A stretch of DNA of 64,000 bases from CAXBCP01 sp047638395 (GTDB taxonomy: Bacteria; Pseudomonadota; Alphaproteobacteria; MPNO01; UBA830): the NCBI GenBank assembly GCA_047638395.1, contig JBLIMV010000026.1, forward strand, positions 1 to 64,000. The letters run 5' to 3'. The position numbers and the translations under genes were made by a program. Every line of letters starts with the position of its first letter. Position 1 is the first letter of the stretch. Shown here in pieces: positions 16,863 through 26,034 of the stretch. Below the pieces are notes generated by a model. It was not told the DNA's origin and did no database searches. It saw nothing but the letters and a program-made list of their open reading frames with translations.

Positions 16863-16891
16863 AGCATAACAAAATGTACGATGTACGTCAA
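16863..16891 (-). promoter_or_regulatory. Sigma-70 promoter and operator of higBA
   Basis: On the minus strand: TTGACG (16886-16891), a 17-base spacer, and TATGCT (16863-16868). The spacer holds TACATCGTACA and related TGTA/TACA half-sites that could bind HigA. The expected transcription start falls only a few bases before the ATA codon, so the higB message would be nearly leaderless. Confidence 0.7.
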
Positions 16892-16927
16892 TCATACATT
16901 TACAACACTGGAAATAGCTGCCATCCC

Positions 16928-17791
16928 CTAAAAAATATCCACCGGCACCTTGATATAGGACGTGCCGTTCGCTTCCGCCGGCGGCATCTCGCCCGCCCGC
17001 ATGTTCACCTGCACGGCGGGAATAATCAGCCGCGGCAGCGAAAGCCCGGAATCGCGGTCGCGGCGCATCTGGACGTAGTCGTGTTCCAGCGTGCCGCCGC
17101 CGATATGCGTGTTGGTATCGCGTTGAATGGCGACCGTGGTTTCCCAGGCGAAATCGCGGGTCCCGCCGGCGCCGTAATCGTGGCAGACGAACAGGCGCAT
17201 ATCTTCGGGCAGGTCGAGAATTTTCTGCAGCGAGGCGAAAAGCTGCTTGGCGTCGCCGCCGGGAAAGTCGCAGCGCGCGGTGCCTGAATCCGGCATGAAC
17301 AGGGTGTCGCCGGTAAAGCACGCATCGCCGATAATATAGGTCACGCAGGCGGGCGTGTGGCCGGGGGTCGCCATCACCCGGGCATCGATATTGCCGATTT
17401 TGAAGGTTGCGCCATCGGCAAATGTCTCGTCGAACTGGGAGCCGTCGGCGGGCAGGCTGTCGGTCACGTTGAACAGCGCGCCGAAGGTCTTCTGCACCTC
17501 GGTCACGCCGTGGCCGATGCCCGATTTGCCGCCGAGCTGTTTTTTCAGATATTGCGACGCTGTCAGGTGGTCGGCATGGACGTGGGTCTCGACAATCCAG
17601 GTGACGGTGAGGCCCGTCTCTGACACGTGCGCGGCGATTTTGTCTGCACTTTCGGTACTGGTGCGCCCCGATACCGGGTCGTAATCGAGCACGGGGTCGA
17701 TGATCGCGGCCTGCATTGTTTCGGGGTCATGCACCACGTAGGACGCCGAATTGGTCTTATCGTCGAAAAAACACACGATTTCGGGTCGCAT
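16928..17791 (-). CDS. MBL-fold hydrolase, persulfide-dioxygenase-like
   Basis: 287 residues. The metal site is THVHADHLTASQYL, with further ligands in TPGHTPACVTYIIG, DACFTGDTLFM and FVCHDYGAGG. The mononuclear-iron ETHE1/Blh type (persulfide dioxygenase or beta-lactamase-hydrolase-like) is the closest pattern, since MPDSGTARCDFPGGDAK is typical there. Such enzymes oxidise glutathione persulfide to sulfite. It is transcribed away from a Soe-like operon that would oxidise sulfite, so the two neighbours could form a sulfane-to-sulfate route; that link is inference. GGGAGG precedes the ATG. Confidence 0.88.
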   Translation of the reverse strand: MRPEIVCFFDDKTNSASYVVHDPETMQAAIIDPVLDYDPVSGRTSTESADKIAAHVSETGLTVTWIVETHVHADHLTASQYLKKQLGGKSGIGHGVTEVQKTFGALFNVTDSLPADGSQFDETFADGATFKIGNIDARVMATPGHTPACVTYIIGDACFTGDTLFMPDSGTARCDFPGGDAKQLFASLQKILDLPEDMRLFVCHDYGAGGTRDFAWETTVAIQRDTNTHIGGGTLEHDYVQMRRDRDSGLSLPRLIIPAVQVNMRAGEMPPAEANGTSYIKVPVDIF

Positions 17792-17869
17792 TAACGCGTT
17801 CCTCCCATTAGTTCACCGATTTCCCTTTTCAGACGATAACAAGAATCACGTTCCAAAGGTATGCACAGC

Positions 17870-17932
17870 GCGCAATGGGTTGGCTCAATTGCGCGGTTTG
17901 ACGCCAATTGATTTCTCACCTAGTTCTAGGTG
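17870..17932. promoter_or_regulatory. Two palindromes in the divergent MBL/molybdoenzyme promoter region
   Basis: GCGCAAT (17870-17876) mirrors ATTGCGC (17888-17894). CACCTAG (17917-17923) mirrors CTAGGTG (17926-17932). TTGACG at 17898-17903 lies between them as a possible -35 for the plus-strand operon. Operator function is inferred from position. Confidence 0.45.
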
Positions 17933-17957
17933 GCCTTTTGGGGCCATCCGCAAGCAC

Positions 17958-20876
17958 ATGAATGGACGCATATCCGCCATGCCAGGCGATTTTCTAGACC
18001 CGCAGGAACGCATCGATCTGTCGCCCGAAATCGGTGACGAAACCAAGACCACCACCTGTTACATGTGCGCGTGTCGCTGCGGCATCAAGGTGCATCTGCG
18101 CGAAGGCGAAATCCGCTATATCGAGGGCAACAAGGATCACCCGATCAACAAGGGTGTGCTGTGCGGCAAAGGTTCTGCCGGTATCATGCAGCATTATTCC
18201 CCGGCCCGGCTGACCAAGCCGCTGCGCCGCACCGGCGAGCGCGGATCGGGCGAGTTCGAAGAAATCGAATGGGACGAAGCGCTGACCATCGTCGCCGACC
18301 GGATGAAAAAAATCCGGGCGGACGATCCGAAGAAGCTCGCCTTCTTTACCGGGCGCGACCAGAGCCAGGCGCTGACCGGCTGGTGGGCGAGCCAATTCGG
18401 CACCCCGAACCATGCCGCGCATGGGGGGTTCTGTTCAGTCAACATGGCGGCCGCCGGGCTATATTCCATCGGCGGCTCGTTCTGGGAGTTCGGCGAGCCG
18501 GACTGGGACCTGACCGAATACTTCATGATGTTCGGCGTTGCCGAGGATCACGATTCCAACCCGATCAAGATGGGCCTGTCGACACTGAAGGCGCGCGGCG
18601 CGAAATTCGTGTCAGTCAATCCGGTCAAGACGGGCTATTCGGCGATTGCCGATGAATGGGTCGGTGTGCGGCCCGGCAGCGACGGCGCCTTCGTGCTGGC
18701 ACTGATCCACGAATTGCTCCACGCCGATAAAATCGATCTCGAATACCTGGTGCGCTACACCAATGCGCACTGGCTGGTGATCCGGGATCCCGGCGCCGAC
18801 GATGACGGCCTGTTTGCCCGCGGCGCGGATGGCGAGCCGCTATGCTGGGATCAGACCACCGACCAGATTGCCGATGCACGGCTTGCCGGTGTCGCCCCCG
18901 CGGTCGTCGGCGACTTCACGCTGGAAGACGGCCGCATTGCCGTGCCGTCCTTCCAGATCATGGCCGACCGCTATATGGACATGAATTACGGCCCCGAGGC
19001 CGCGGCCCTGAAATCAGGCGTGGCGGCAAATCATATCCGCCGGATCGCTGCTGAGTTGGCCGAGGCCGCGTTCGACAAGGAAATCGTGCTCGACGTCGAA
19101 TGGACCGACTGGGCCGGGCGCAAGCAGGACAAGATGATCGGCCGCCCCGTCGCCATGCACGCGATGCGCGGTATCTCCGCCCATTCGAACGGCTTCCATA
19201 CCTGCCGCGCGATCCACCTGTTGCAGATGCTGCTGGGCACCATCGATGTGCCGGGCGGGTTCCGCTACAAGCCGCCTTTCCCGCGCCCCTGCCCGCCGCC
19301 GCAGAAACCTGCCGGCAAACCGGGCCAGGTCAACGCAAACACACCCCTGCCGGGACCGCCGCTCGGCTTCCCGACCGGGCCTGAAGATCTGCTGGTCGAT
19401 GCCGACGGCACACCGCAGCGCATCGACAAGGCGTTTTCATGGGAAGCGCCGATCAGCGCGCACGGCCTCATGCACATGGTCATCACCAATGCGTGGAAGG
19501 GCGATCCCTACCCTATCGATACGTTGTTCATGTTCATGGCCAACATGGCGTGGAATTCGTCGATGAACACGTCCGGCGTGATGGACATGCTGACCGACCG
19601 CAATACGGAGACCGGGGAATACAAAATCCCCTTCATCGTCTATTCGGATGCCTTCTGGTCCGAGACCGTGCCCTATTGCGACATCATCCTGCCGGACACC
19701 ACCTATCTTGAACGCTGGGACGCGGTGTCGATGCTCGACCGGCCGATCTGCAGCGCCGATGGCCCCGCCGACGCAATCCGCCAGCCAGTGGTGGAGCCCG
19801 ATCGCGACGTGCGCCCCTTCCAGTCCGTGCTGATCGATCTCGGCGCGCGCATCGGTCTGCCCGGCCTGACTAACGAAGACGGCACGCCCAAATACCCGGG
19901 CGGCTATTCTGATTACCTGGTGAACCACGAACGCACACCGGGGATCGGCACGCTCGCCGGCTGGCGCGGCAAGGACGGCGAGAGCCAGGGCACCGGTGCG
20001 GTGAACCCGAACCAGCTCGACCGCTATATCGAAAACGGCTGTTTCTGGAGCCACGAGTTCCCCGAGAACCAGCGCTATTACAAGCATTCCAACCGGGACT
20101 ACCTGGAATATGCCGCCAGCATGGGCTGGATCGGATCGTCCGACCCGATCGTCCTGCAGATCTATTCCGAACCCATGCAGAAGTTCCGTCTTGCCGCGCG
20201 CGGGCATGGCGACATCACACCGCCCGACGAACACAAGGCCCGTGTCGAAGCCTATTTCGATCCGCTGCCGACATGGTACCGCCCGTTCGAATCCCAGGAT
20301 GGCGGCGAGGACAAGTATCCGTTCTTTGCCATCACCCAGCGGCCGATGGCGATGTATCATTCCTGGGGCTCGCAGAACGCGTGGCTGCGCCAGATTCACA
20401 CCAGCAACCGGCTGTACATGAACCGCTTCCAGGCGGAACTTGAAGGCATCGAAGACGATGACTGGGTCTGGGTGATCAGCCATCACAGCCGCATCAAGGT
20501 GCAGGTCCGCCTGATGGAAGGCGTGGAACGCAACACGGTCTGGACATGGAATGCGATCGGCAAGCGATCCGGCGCGTGGAACCTCGATCCGGACTCGCCC
20601 GAAGCCAAAAAGGGCTTCCTGCTGAACCACGTGATCTCCGAATTGCTGCCGCCGAAGGAAAGCGGTTTCCGCTATTCGAATTCGGATCCGGTGACCGGTC
20701 AGGCCGCATGGTACGATCTGCGGGTGCGCATCGAAAAGGCAGACGCCGAAGACGAGGTTACGCTGCCGCAGTTCGAGACCCAGCCATCCACCAACAATGC
20801 CTCCGTCGCTCAACGCATCCTCCGCTACGGCGCGCGGTTCAAACCGAAACGTCCCGCCAAAGGAGACGACGCATGA
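17958..20876 (+). CDS. Molybdopterin oxidoreductase catalytic subunit, SoeA/PsrA-like
   Basis: A 972-residue DMSO-reductase-family enzyme binding bis-MGD. The N-terminal [4Fe-4S] motif is C34-x2-C37-x3-C41-x27-C69 (TTTCYMCACRCG). The Mo site region reads GGFCSVNMAAAG, with Cys159 the likely Mo ligand. Later marks are FSWEAPISAHGLMHMVITNA and NMAWNSSMNTSGVMDML, and the C-terminus FRYSNSDPVTGQAAWYDLRV resembles alphaproteobacterial sulfite dehydrogenase SoeA. It lacks a twin-arginine signal, so it should face the cytoplasm, as SoeABC does. The frame extends upstream to 17751 but without similarity; ATG at 17979 is an alternative. It overlaps the next gene by ATGA. Confidence 0.88.
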   Translation: MNGRISAMPGDFLDPQERIDLSPEIGDETKTTTCYMCACRCGIKVHLREGEIRYIEGNKDHPINKGVLCGKGSAGIMQHYSPARLTKPLRRTGERGSGEFEEIEWDEALTIVADRMKKIRADDPKKLAFFTGRDQSQALTGWWASQFGTPNHAAHGGFCSVNMAAAGLYSIGGSFWEFGEPDWDLTEYFMMFGVAEDHDSNPIKMGLSTLKARGAKFVSVNPVKTGYSAIADEWVGVRPGSDGAFVLALIHELLHADKIDLEYLVRYTNAHWLVIRDPGADDDGLFARGADGEPLCWDQTTDQIADARLAGVAPAVVGDFTLEDGRIAVPSFQIMADRYMDMNYGPEAAALKSGVAANHIRRIAAELAEAAFDKEIVLDVEWTDWAGRKQDKMIGRPVAMHAMRGISAHSNGFHTCRAIHLLQMLLGTIDVPGGFRYKPPFPRPCPPPQKPAGKPGQVNANTPLPGPPLGFPTGPEDLLVDADGTPQRIDKAFSWEAPISAHGLMHMVITNAWKGDPYPIDTLFMFMANMAWNSSMNTSGVMDMLTDRNTETGEYKIPFIVYSDAFWSETVPYCDIILPDTTYLERWDAVSMLDRPICSADGPADAIRQPVVEPDRDVRPFQSVLIDLGARIGLPGLTNEDGTPKYPGGYSDYLVNHERTPGIGTLAGWRGKDGESQGTGAVNPNQLDRYIENGCFWSHEFPENQRYYKHSNRDYLEYAASMGWIGSSDPIVLQIYSEPMQKFRLAARGHGDITPPDEHKARVEAYFDPLPTWYRPFESQDGGEDKYPFFAITQRPMAMYHSWGSQNAWLRQIHTSNRLYMNRFQAELEGIEDDDWVWVISHHSRIKVQVRLMEGVERNTVWTWNAIGKRSGAWNLDPDSPEAKKGFLLNHVISELLPPKESGFRYSNSDPVTGQAAWYDLRVRIEKADAEDEVTLPQFETQPSTNNASVAQRILRYGARFKPKRPAKGDDA

Positions 20877-21649
20877 CCCTGTTACCCGCGCGCAAACCCG
20901 AGGGACAGGAAGTCAAACTCGGCCTGGTGATCGATCTGGATACCTGCGTCGGCTGTCATGCCTGCGCCGTGAACTGCAAGGAATGGAACACCGGCGGACA
21001 TTCCGCCCCGCTGCCCGATAACGATCCCTACGGGACCGATCCGAACGGCGTCTGGTTCAACCGCGTCCACACCTTCGAGGCCGGCGAAGGCACGGACAGC
21101 CGGACGGTTCATTTCCCGCGCTCCTGCCTGCATTGCGAAGATGCGGCCTGCGTTACCGTGTGCCCCACCGGCGCATCGTACAAGCGCGAAGAAGACGGCA
21201 TCGTGCTGGTCAATGAAGATGCCTGCATCGGCTGCAAGCTGTGTTCCTGGGCCTGCCCGTACGGTGCGCGCGAATATGACACCGATGCCGGCGTGATGAA
21301 GAAATGCACGCTCTGTATCGACCGTATTTATAACGAGACCATCCCCGAGGACGAGCGCGTACCGGCCTGTGTGTCGACCTGCCCGGCAAGTGCACGGCAT
21401 TTCGGCGATCTCGGCGATCCGAATTCCGATGTCTCCCTGCTTGTCGCCGAACGCGGCGGCAACGAACTGATGCCCGAGATGGGCTACAAACCGGTCAACC
21501 GCTACCTGCCGCCCCGCGCCGCGAAGAAGAATCAGGGTGCGTCAGGTCTTGGTGCGGCGCTGTCGCGGATCGCGACCGAGGACGCGCCGGGCGCCGCCGC
21601 AGGCTCCGGCAAGTTCCTGCGCTGGGTCGACCGGGTCTTGTCGCGCTAA
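20873..21649 (+). CDS. Four-cluster ferredoxin subunit, SoeB/DmsB-like
   Basis: 258 residues. Four [4Fe-4S] motifs are visible: CVGCHACAVNCKEWN, CLHCEDAACVTVCPTGA, CIGCKLCSWACPYGAR and CTLCIDRI with a late CVSTCP. This subunit relays electrons from the Mo subunit to the membrane anchor. The start is fixed by GGAGACGACGC before the ATG at 20873 and by the four-base overlap with the upstream gene. A C-terminal tail of about 50 residues (NRYLPPRAAKK onwards) follows the cluster domain. Confidence 0.92.
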   Translation: MTLLPARKPEGQEVKLGLVIDLDTCVGCHACAVNCKEWNTGGHSAPLPDNDPYGTDPNGVWFNRVHTFEAGEGTDSRTVHFPRSCLHCEDAACVTVCPTGASYKREEDGIVLVNEDACIGCKLCSWACPYGAREYDTDAGVMKKCTLCIDRIYNETIPEDERVPACVSTCPASARHFGDLGDPNSDVSLLVAERGGNELMPEMGYKPVNRYLPPRAAKKNQGASGLGAALSRIATEDAPGAAAGSGKFLRWVDRVLSR

Positions 21650-21661
21650 CGGACGAAAACG

Positions 21662-22609
21662 ATGCATCCAGCTTATTCCGTCATATTCTTCACCACCGCG
21701 TCGGGCGCAGGCTACGGCCTGATCGCCCTGATGGCCCTGTTCGGCACACTCAACGGCGTAAAGCTGGACCCGTGGTTCGGCGCCATCGGCTTCGGGCTCG
21801 GCACGCTGCTGATCACCGGCGGCCTGTTGTCGTCCACCGCGCATCTCGGCCGACCGGAACGGGCATGGCGCGCTTATAGCCAGTGGAAATCGTCCTGGCT
21901 GTCGCGCGAAGGCATCCTCGCGACCGCAACCTACGTGCCGCTGGGCCTCACCGCCTGGGGCTGGATCGTCGAAGGAACGCTGGAGGGCCCGTTCGGCCTG
22001 TTCGCGGTGGCCCTGGCCCTGCTCTGCGTGCTCACGGTTCATGCGACCGGCATGATCTACGCGACCCTGCGCACGATCAGCGCCTGGCATAACAAGCGCA
22101 CGGTACCGGTCTATCTGTCGTTTGCGCTGCTGTCGGGTGCGGTGTGGTTCCACTCGCTGGCCCATATGTTCGGCTTTCAGACACCGATGCAGGCGGCCAT
22201 TGTTGCAATCGGCCTGTTGCTGGTGATGTTCCTCAAACGGTCCTACTGGCGCACGATCGATCTCAACCCCGGCGCATCGACGCCCGAAAGTGCGACCGGT
22301 CTCGGCCATCTCGGCAAGGTCCGCCTGCTCGATAACCCGACCATGACCGAGACCTTCATCCAGCGCGAGATGGGGTATTCCATCGCCCGCAAGCATTCGT
22401 TAAAACTGCGCCGCATCGCCTTTCTCGGCTATTGCGTGATCCCGTTTGCGCTGACCCTGCTGACCAGCGAGGCCGCGCCGTCGGTCGCCATCCCCGGCAC
22501 GCTCGCCGCCGCGATCGCCGTGTCCTTCGGGGTCGTCGTCGAACGCTGGCTGTTTTTCGCCGAAGCAAAACATGTCAGCATGCTTTATTACGGCGCGGAG
22601 ACGTCTTAA
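21662..22609 (+). CDS. DmsC-family membrane anchor, SoeC-like
   Basis: 315 residues with about eight hydrophobic helices, beginning MHPAYSVIFFTTASGAGYGL. The pattern STAHLGRPERAWRAYSQWKS with SWLSREG is the DmsC family hallmark. It anchors the complex and passes electrons to or from quinone. GGACGAAA precedes the ATG, 12 bases after the ferredoxin gene. Together with the two upstream genes it makes a complete three-subunit quinone-linked molybdoenzyme. Confidence 0.92.
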   Translation: MHPAYSVIFFTTASGAGYGLIALMALFGTLNGVKLDPWFGAIGFGLGTLLITGGLLSSTAHLGRPERAWRAYSQWKSSWLSREGILATATYVPLGLTAWGWIVEGTLEGPFGLFAVALALLCVLTVHATGMIYATLRTISAWHNKRTVPVYLSFALLSGAVWFHSLAHMFGFQTPMQAAIVAIGLLLVMFLKRSYWRTIDLNPGASTPESATGLGHLGKVRLLDNPTMTETFIQREMGYSIARKHSLKLRRIAFLGYCVIPFALTLLTSEAAPSVAIPGTLAAAIAVSFGVVVERWLFFAEAKHVSMLYYGAETS

Positions 22610-22675
22610 GTGAAGCTGGGGTAGCCGGAACACGCTGTCCGGCACCGCGCCATAACCGATCGGAAGGGTGACGAC

Positions 22676-23431
22676 ATGGCGGAACGTATCTGGGACAAAT
22701 TTCTGACCGAACGCGACAAGGCCGTTTTCGAACAGGGCGGCTGGGGTGCCCTCTCGGGCGGCGGCAAAAAACCCGCCCTTCTGGTCATCGATGTGAACTA
22801 CGCGTTCTGCGGCGAGAAATCCCTGCCGATCCTCGATGCCGTCAAAGAATGGCGCACGTCCTGCGGCGAAGAGGCGTGGGAAGCCCTGCCCCATATCCGC
22901 AAACTGATCGACCGCTGCCGCGAAAAAGGCATTCCCGTCATCTACACCACCGGCACCGTGCGCGAAGACGGCTGGGACAAGGGAAGCTGGGCGTGGAAGA
23001 CATCCCGCGGCGGTGAAGACACACCGGACGGCGCACCCGATGCCCGCACCACCAACCGCGACGGCAACGACATCATGGATGAGATTGCCCCCGCCCCGCA
23101 GGACATTGTCATCCGCAAGCTGAAGCCGAGCGCCTTTCACGGCACACCGCTATCATCGTTCCTGGTCAATCTTGGTGCCGATTCCCTGATCGTTACGGGC
23201 ACGACCACATCGGGCTGCGTGCGCGCATCGGTGCTCGACGCGTTCAGCAACAATTATCGCTCCGTGATCGTCGAGGAAGGCTGCTTCGACCGCTCACAGG
23301 CCTCCCACGCGATCAACCTGTGCGACATGCAGGCCAAGTATGCCGATGTCGTGCAGATGGACGCGGCACTGGACTACATCGACACCATTGATGCCGAGTA
23401 CAACCTGCCGACCGGGAAACCCGGCGGCTGA
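22676..23431 (+). CDS. Isochorismatase-family cysteine hydrolase
   Basis: 251 residues. The triad is visible: Asp39 (KKPALLVIDVNYAF), Lys150 (RKLKPSAFHGT) and nucleophile Cys181 (TGTTTSGCVRASVLDAF). The N-terminal extension (MAERIWDKFLTERDKAVFE) is typical of the N-carbamoylsarcosine/maleamate amidohydrolase subgroup. GGAAGGGTGACGAC precedes the ATG. It is co-directional with the molybdoenzyme genes on both sides, which suggests that an N-containing organic compound is processed with them; no direct proof. Confidence 0.9.
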   Translation: MAERIWDKFLTERDKAVFEQGGWGALSGGGKKPALLVIDVNYAFCGEKSLPILDAVKEWRTSCGEEAWEALPHIRKLIDRCREKGIPVIYTTGTVREDGWDKGSWAWKTSRGGEDTPDGAPDARTTNRDGNDIMDEIAPAPQDIVIRKLKPSAFHGTPLSSFLVNLGADSLIVTGTTTSGCVRASVLDAFSNNYRSVIVEEGCFDRSQASHAINLCDMQAKYADVVQMDAALDYIDTIDAEYNLPTGKPGG

Positions 23432-23491
23432 CGGACGCACGACCGGACAAAAAGACCGGAGACTCCGCAAACCATGCCTAACCCTCCAATC

Positions 23492-23592
23492 TATTCCCCC
23501 GGGCTTGTCCCGGGGGTCCATTTCGGACAACCGCGCGCCGGGAAATGGAGCGTGGTGCAAAAATGGACCCTCGCCACAAGGGCGAGGGAATA
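23492..23592. repeat. Intergenic palindromic repeat, family 2
   Basis: ATTCCCCCGGGCTTGTCCC and GGGTCCATTTC face AAATGGACCC and AGGGCGAGGGAAT, with about 40 bp of unlike centre. Related copies lie at 30968-31055 and (left half only) 46638-46670. Confidence 0.8.
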
Positions 23593-23648
23593 AATAAAAT
23601 AAGGTCCCGGGCACAACAGATCACCACCACGAGAAGCGAACACCACCG

Positions 23649-26015
23649 ATGACCACCGAAAAAATTTCCACCTACTGCGCCATGTGCACGTCGCGCTGCG
23701 GCGTGATCGCGACCGTCGAGGACGGTGTGTTTTCCAAAGTGACCGCGGACCCGGATCATCCCAATGGCTGCATCTGCATAAAGGGCTCGGCCGCGCCCGA
23801 GATGGTGTATTCGCCCGACCGTCTGCGCCAGCCGATGAAGCGGACGCGCCCGAAGGGCGATGCCGATCCGGGCTGGGAAGCGATCACGTGGGAGGAAGCG
23901 CTTCGGACCATCACCAAGAAGCTGACCACACTCAAAGCCGAGAGCGGTGCCGAATCCGTGGTCTTCGGTTGTGCGACCACCGCAGGGGCCGCGACCGAAG
24001 ACATGCGCCCCTGGCTGGAGCGGCTGACCGGCCTGTTCGGCACGCCGAACTATCTCGCACCCGGACATGTCTGCACCTGGAACCGCACATTCGGATCCAA
24101 GTTCACCTATGGCGCGCCCACGCCGCGGATCGATCTCGACCGCACGAACACCATCCTGCTCTGGGGTGTGAACCCGCAGGCGACCGAGCCGGCATCCGCG
24201 ATGCGGATCAGCAAGGCCATGAAGCGCGGTGCCAAGCTGATCGTCATCGACCCCCGTGAACATGCGCTGGCGAAAAAGGCCGATTGCTGGCTCCGGGTCC
24301 GCCCCGGCAGCGACGGCGCGCTGGCGCTCGCAATGACCCATGTCCTGTTCGATGAAAACCTTTATGACGAGGCCTTCCTGCGCGACTGGACAAATGGGCC
24401 GCTCCTGGTGCGGGGCGATACCGGTGCGTTGCTGACGGCGGCCGATATCGACACGACAGCACCCGCAGAGGACTACGTTGTCTGGCAGGACGGCGCCCCC
24501 GTCACCTGGAATGGCCATACCGGCACTACGGCGCCGGAAACCGCACTTTTCGGGGCGTATGACGTTCCCCTGACGGATGGCACTACTGTGTCCTGCCATA
24601 CCGCGGCACAGGCGTTGCGCGACCTTGCCGCTGCGTATGCCCCCGAATTATCGGCCGACATCACCTGGGTCGCCGCCGAAGACGTGCGCCGTGCCGCACG
24701 CCTGTTCGCGACCAATCTGCCATCGGGCTACGAGAGCTGGACCGGCACGGAGATGCATTCGGACGCGATGCAGATGAACCGGGCGATCCACTGTTTCTTT
24801 GCCCTGACCGGCCAGTTCGATGCGCCGGGCAGCAACGTGGAATTCGCCGCGCCGCAGGTCCGCCCGGTAAGTGCGGGTGAGTTTCTGACACCGGAACAGG
24901 ACGCCAAGCGTCTCGGCCTTGCCGAGCATCCGTTCGGCCCGCCGCGCGACCCGGGGCTTGTCCAGCATTCGCGGGTCTACCGCGCAATCCTCGACGGCGA
25001 GCCCTACAAGGTGCGCGGACTGGTGCTGTTCGGCAGCAACGTCTTGATCGGCCATGTCGATCCGGACCGGGGACGCGCGGCGCTCGAAGCGCTGGATTTC
25101 TATGTCCATATCGACATGTTCGATAATCCGGGCGCCGCCTATGCCGACATTCTGCTGCCCGCCAGCACGACCTGGGAATCGCCTGCTGCCCGCGCCAGCT
25201 TCCGCGGCGACGGCAACACCTGGGGCTGGGGCCAGTACAAGGCCGCCGCGGCGCCACCACAGCACGATTCACGCCCCGACATGGATATTATTTTCGACCT
25301 CGCGGCGCGCCTCGGTTACGGGGCGGAATTTTTTGGCGGCGATCAGGATGCGGCGTGGGACCATCACCTGTCGCCCGCCGGGTTCAGCGTCGACGCCCTG
25401 CGCGCGCAGCCATCGGGCATGCGCGCCGATGTGACGAACCGGACCCGCAAATATGCCGAGACCGATCCCGCTACCGGCAAGGCGCGCGGCTTCGCGACGC
25501 CGACGGGCCGGATGGAACTCTATGCAACCGCCTTCCCTGCCGCCGGGTACGACCCACTACCGCGCTATTCCGAGCCGGTCGACAGTCCGATGGACAAAGA
25601 CGATACCGCGTATCCGCTGGTGCTGACCAGTTTCCGCACCATGGCGTTTATCGGCCCGCAGAACCGCAACACGCCGCGCCTGCGCGCCAGAGAACCTGAT
25701 CCGTTTATGGAAATTCACCCCGACACCGCCGCCGCCGCCGGGATCAGCGACGGCGACTGGGCGCTGGTTGAAAACGCGAACGGACGCGCCCGGCTGAAAG
25801 CGCGCTTCACGCCGTCAATCCATCCGCGGGTGATCTGCGCCCCCTATGGCTGGTGGCAGCACTGCACCGAGCTGGACCTGCCCGGCCACGATGCGTTCGG
25901 GCCCGACGGCGCAAATCTGAACCGGCTGGTCCCGGATGCCGATATCGACCCGATCAGCGCATCGGTGCCGCACCGCTCGCGCATGTGCCGGGTGGTGGCG
26001 CTGGCGACGGACTAG
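23649..26015 (+). CDS. Molybdopterin-dependent oxidoreductase (single-subunit type)
   Basis: 788 residues. The [4Fe-4S] ligands are C10, C13, C17 and C43 (STYCAMCTSRCG ... CICIKGSA). Mo ligand is probably Cys142 in LAPGHVCTWN. Other family marks: NTILLWGVNPQATEP, AKLIVIDPREHALAKKAD, ADIDTTAPAEDYVVW, and a C-terminal MopB domain with MEIHPDTAAAAGISDGDW. No Tat signal, so cytoplasmic. It has no dedicated ferredoxin subunit adjacent. The family includes formate dehydrogenases and hydratases such as acetylene hydratase; the reaction is open. Confidence 0.88.
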   Translation: MTTEKISTYCAMCTSRCGVIATVEDGVFSKVTADPDHPNGCICIKGSAAPEMVYSPDRLRQPMKRTRPKGDADPGWEAITWEEALRTITKKLTTLKAESGAESVVFGCATTAGAATEDMRPWLERLTGLFGTPNYLAPGHVCTWNRTFGSKFTYGAPTPRIDLDRTNTILLWGVNPQATEPASAMRISKAMKRGAKLIVIDPREHALAKKADCWLRVRPGSDGALALAMTHVLFDENLYDEAFLRDWTNGPLLVRGDTGALLTAADIDTTAPAEDYVVWQDGAPVTWNGHTGTTAPETALFGAYDVPLTDGTTVSCHTAAQALRDLAAAYAPELSADITWVAAEDVRRAARLFATNLPSGYESWTGTEMHSDAMQMNRAIHCFFALTGQFDAPGSNVEFAAPQVRPVSAGEFLTPEQDAKRLGLAEHPFGPPRDPGLVQHSRVYRAILDGEPYKVRGLVLFGSNVLIGHVDPDRGRAALEALDFYVHIDMFDNPGAAYADILLPASTTWESPAARASFRGDGNTWGWGQYKAAAAPPQHDSRPDMDIIFDLAARLGYGAEFFGGDQDAAWDHHLSPAGFSVDALRAQPSGMRADVTNRTRKYAETDPATGKARGFATPTGRMELYATAFPAAGYDPLPRYSEPVDSPMDKDDTAYPLVLTSFRTMAFIGPQNRNTPRLRAREPDPFMEIHPDTAAAAGISDGDWALVENANGRARLKARFTPSIHPRVICAPYGWWQHCTELDLPGHDAFGPDGANLNRLVPDADIDPISASVPHRSRMCRVVALATD

Positions 26016-26034
26016 CCACCGCCAGCGGGCACAA

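Noticed and set aside
19437..20813. 458-codon minus-strand open frame inside the SoeA-like gene
   Set aside because: Antisense shadow of a gene with clear family motifs; His/Arg/Ala-rich translation without domains.
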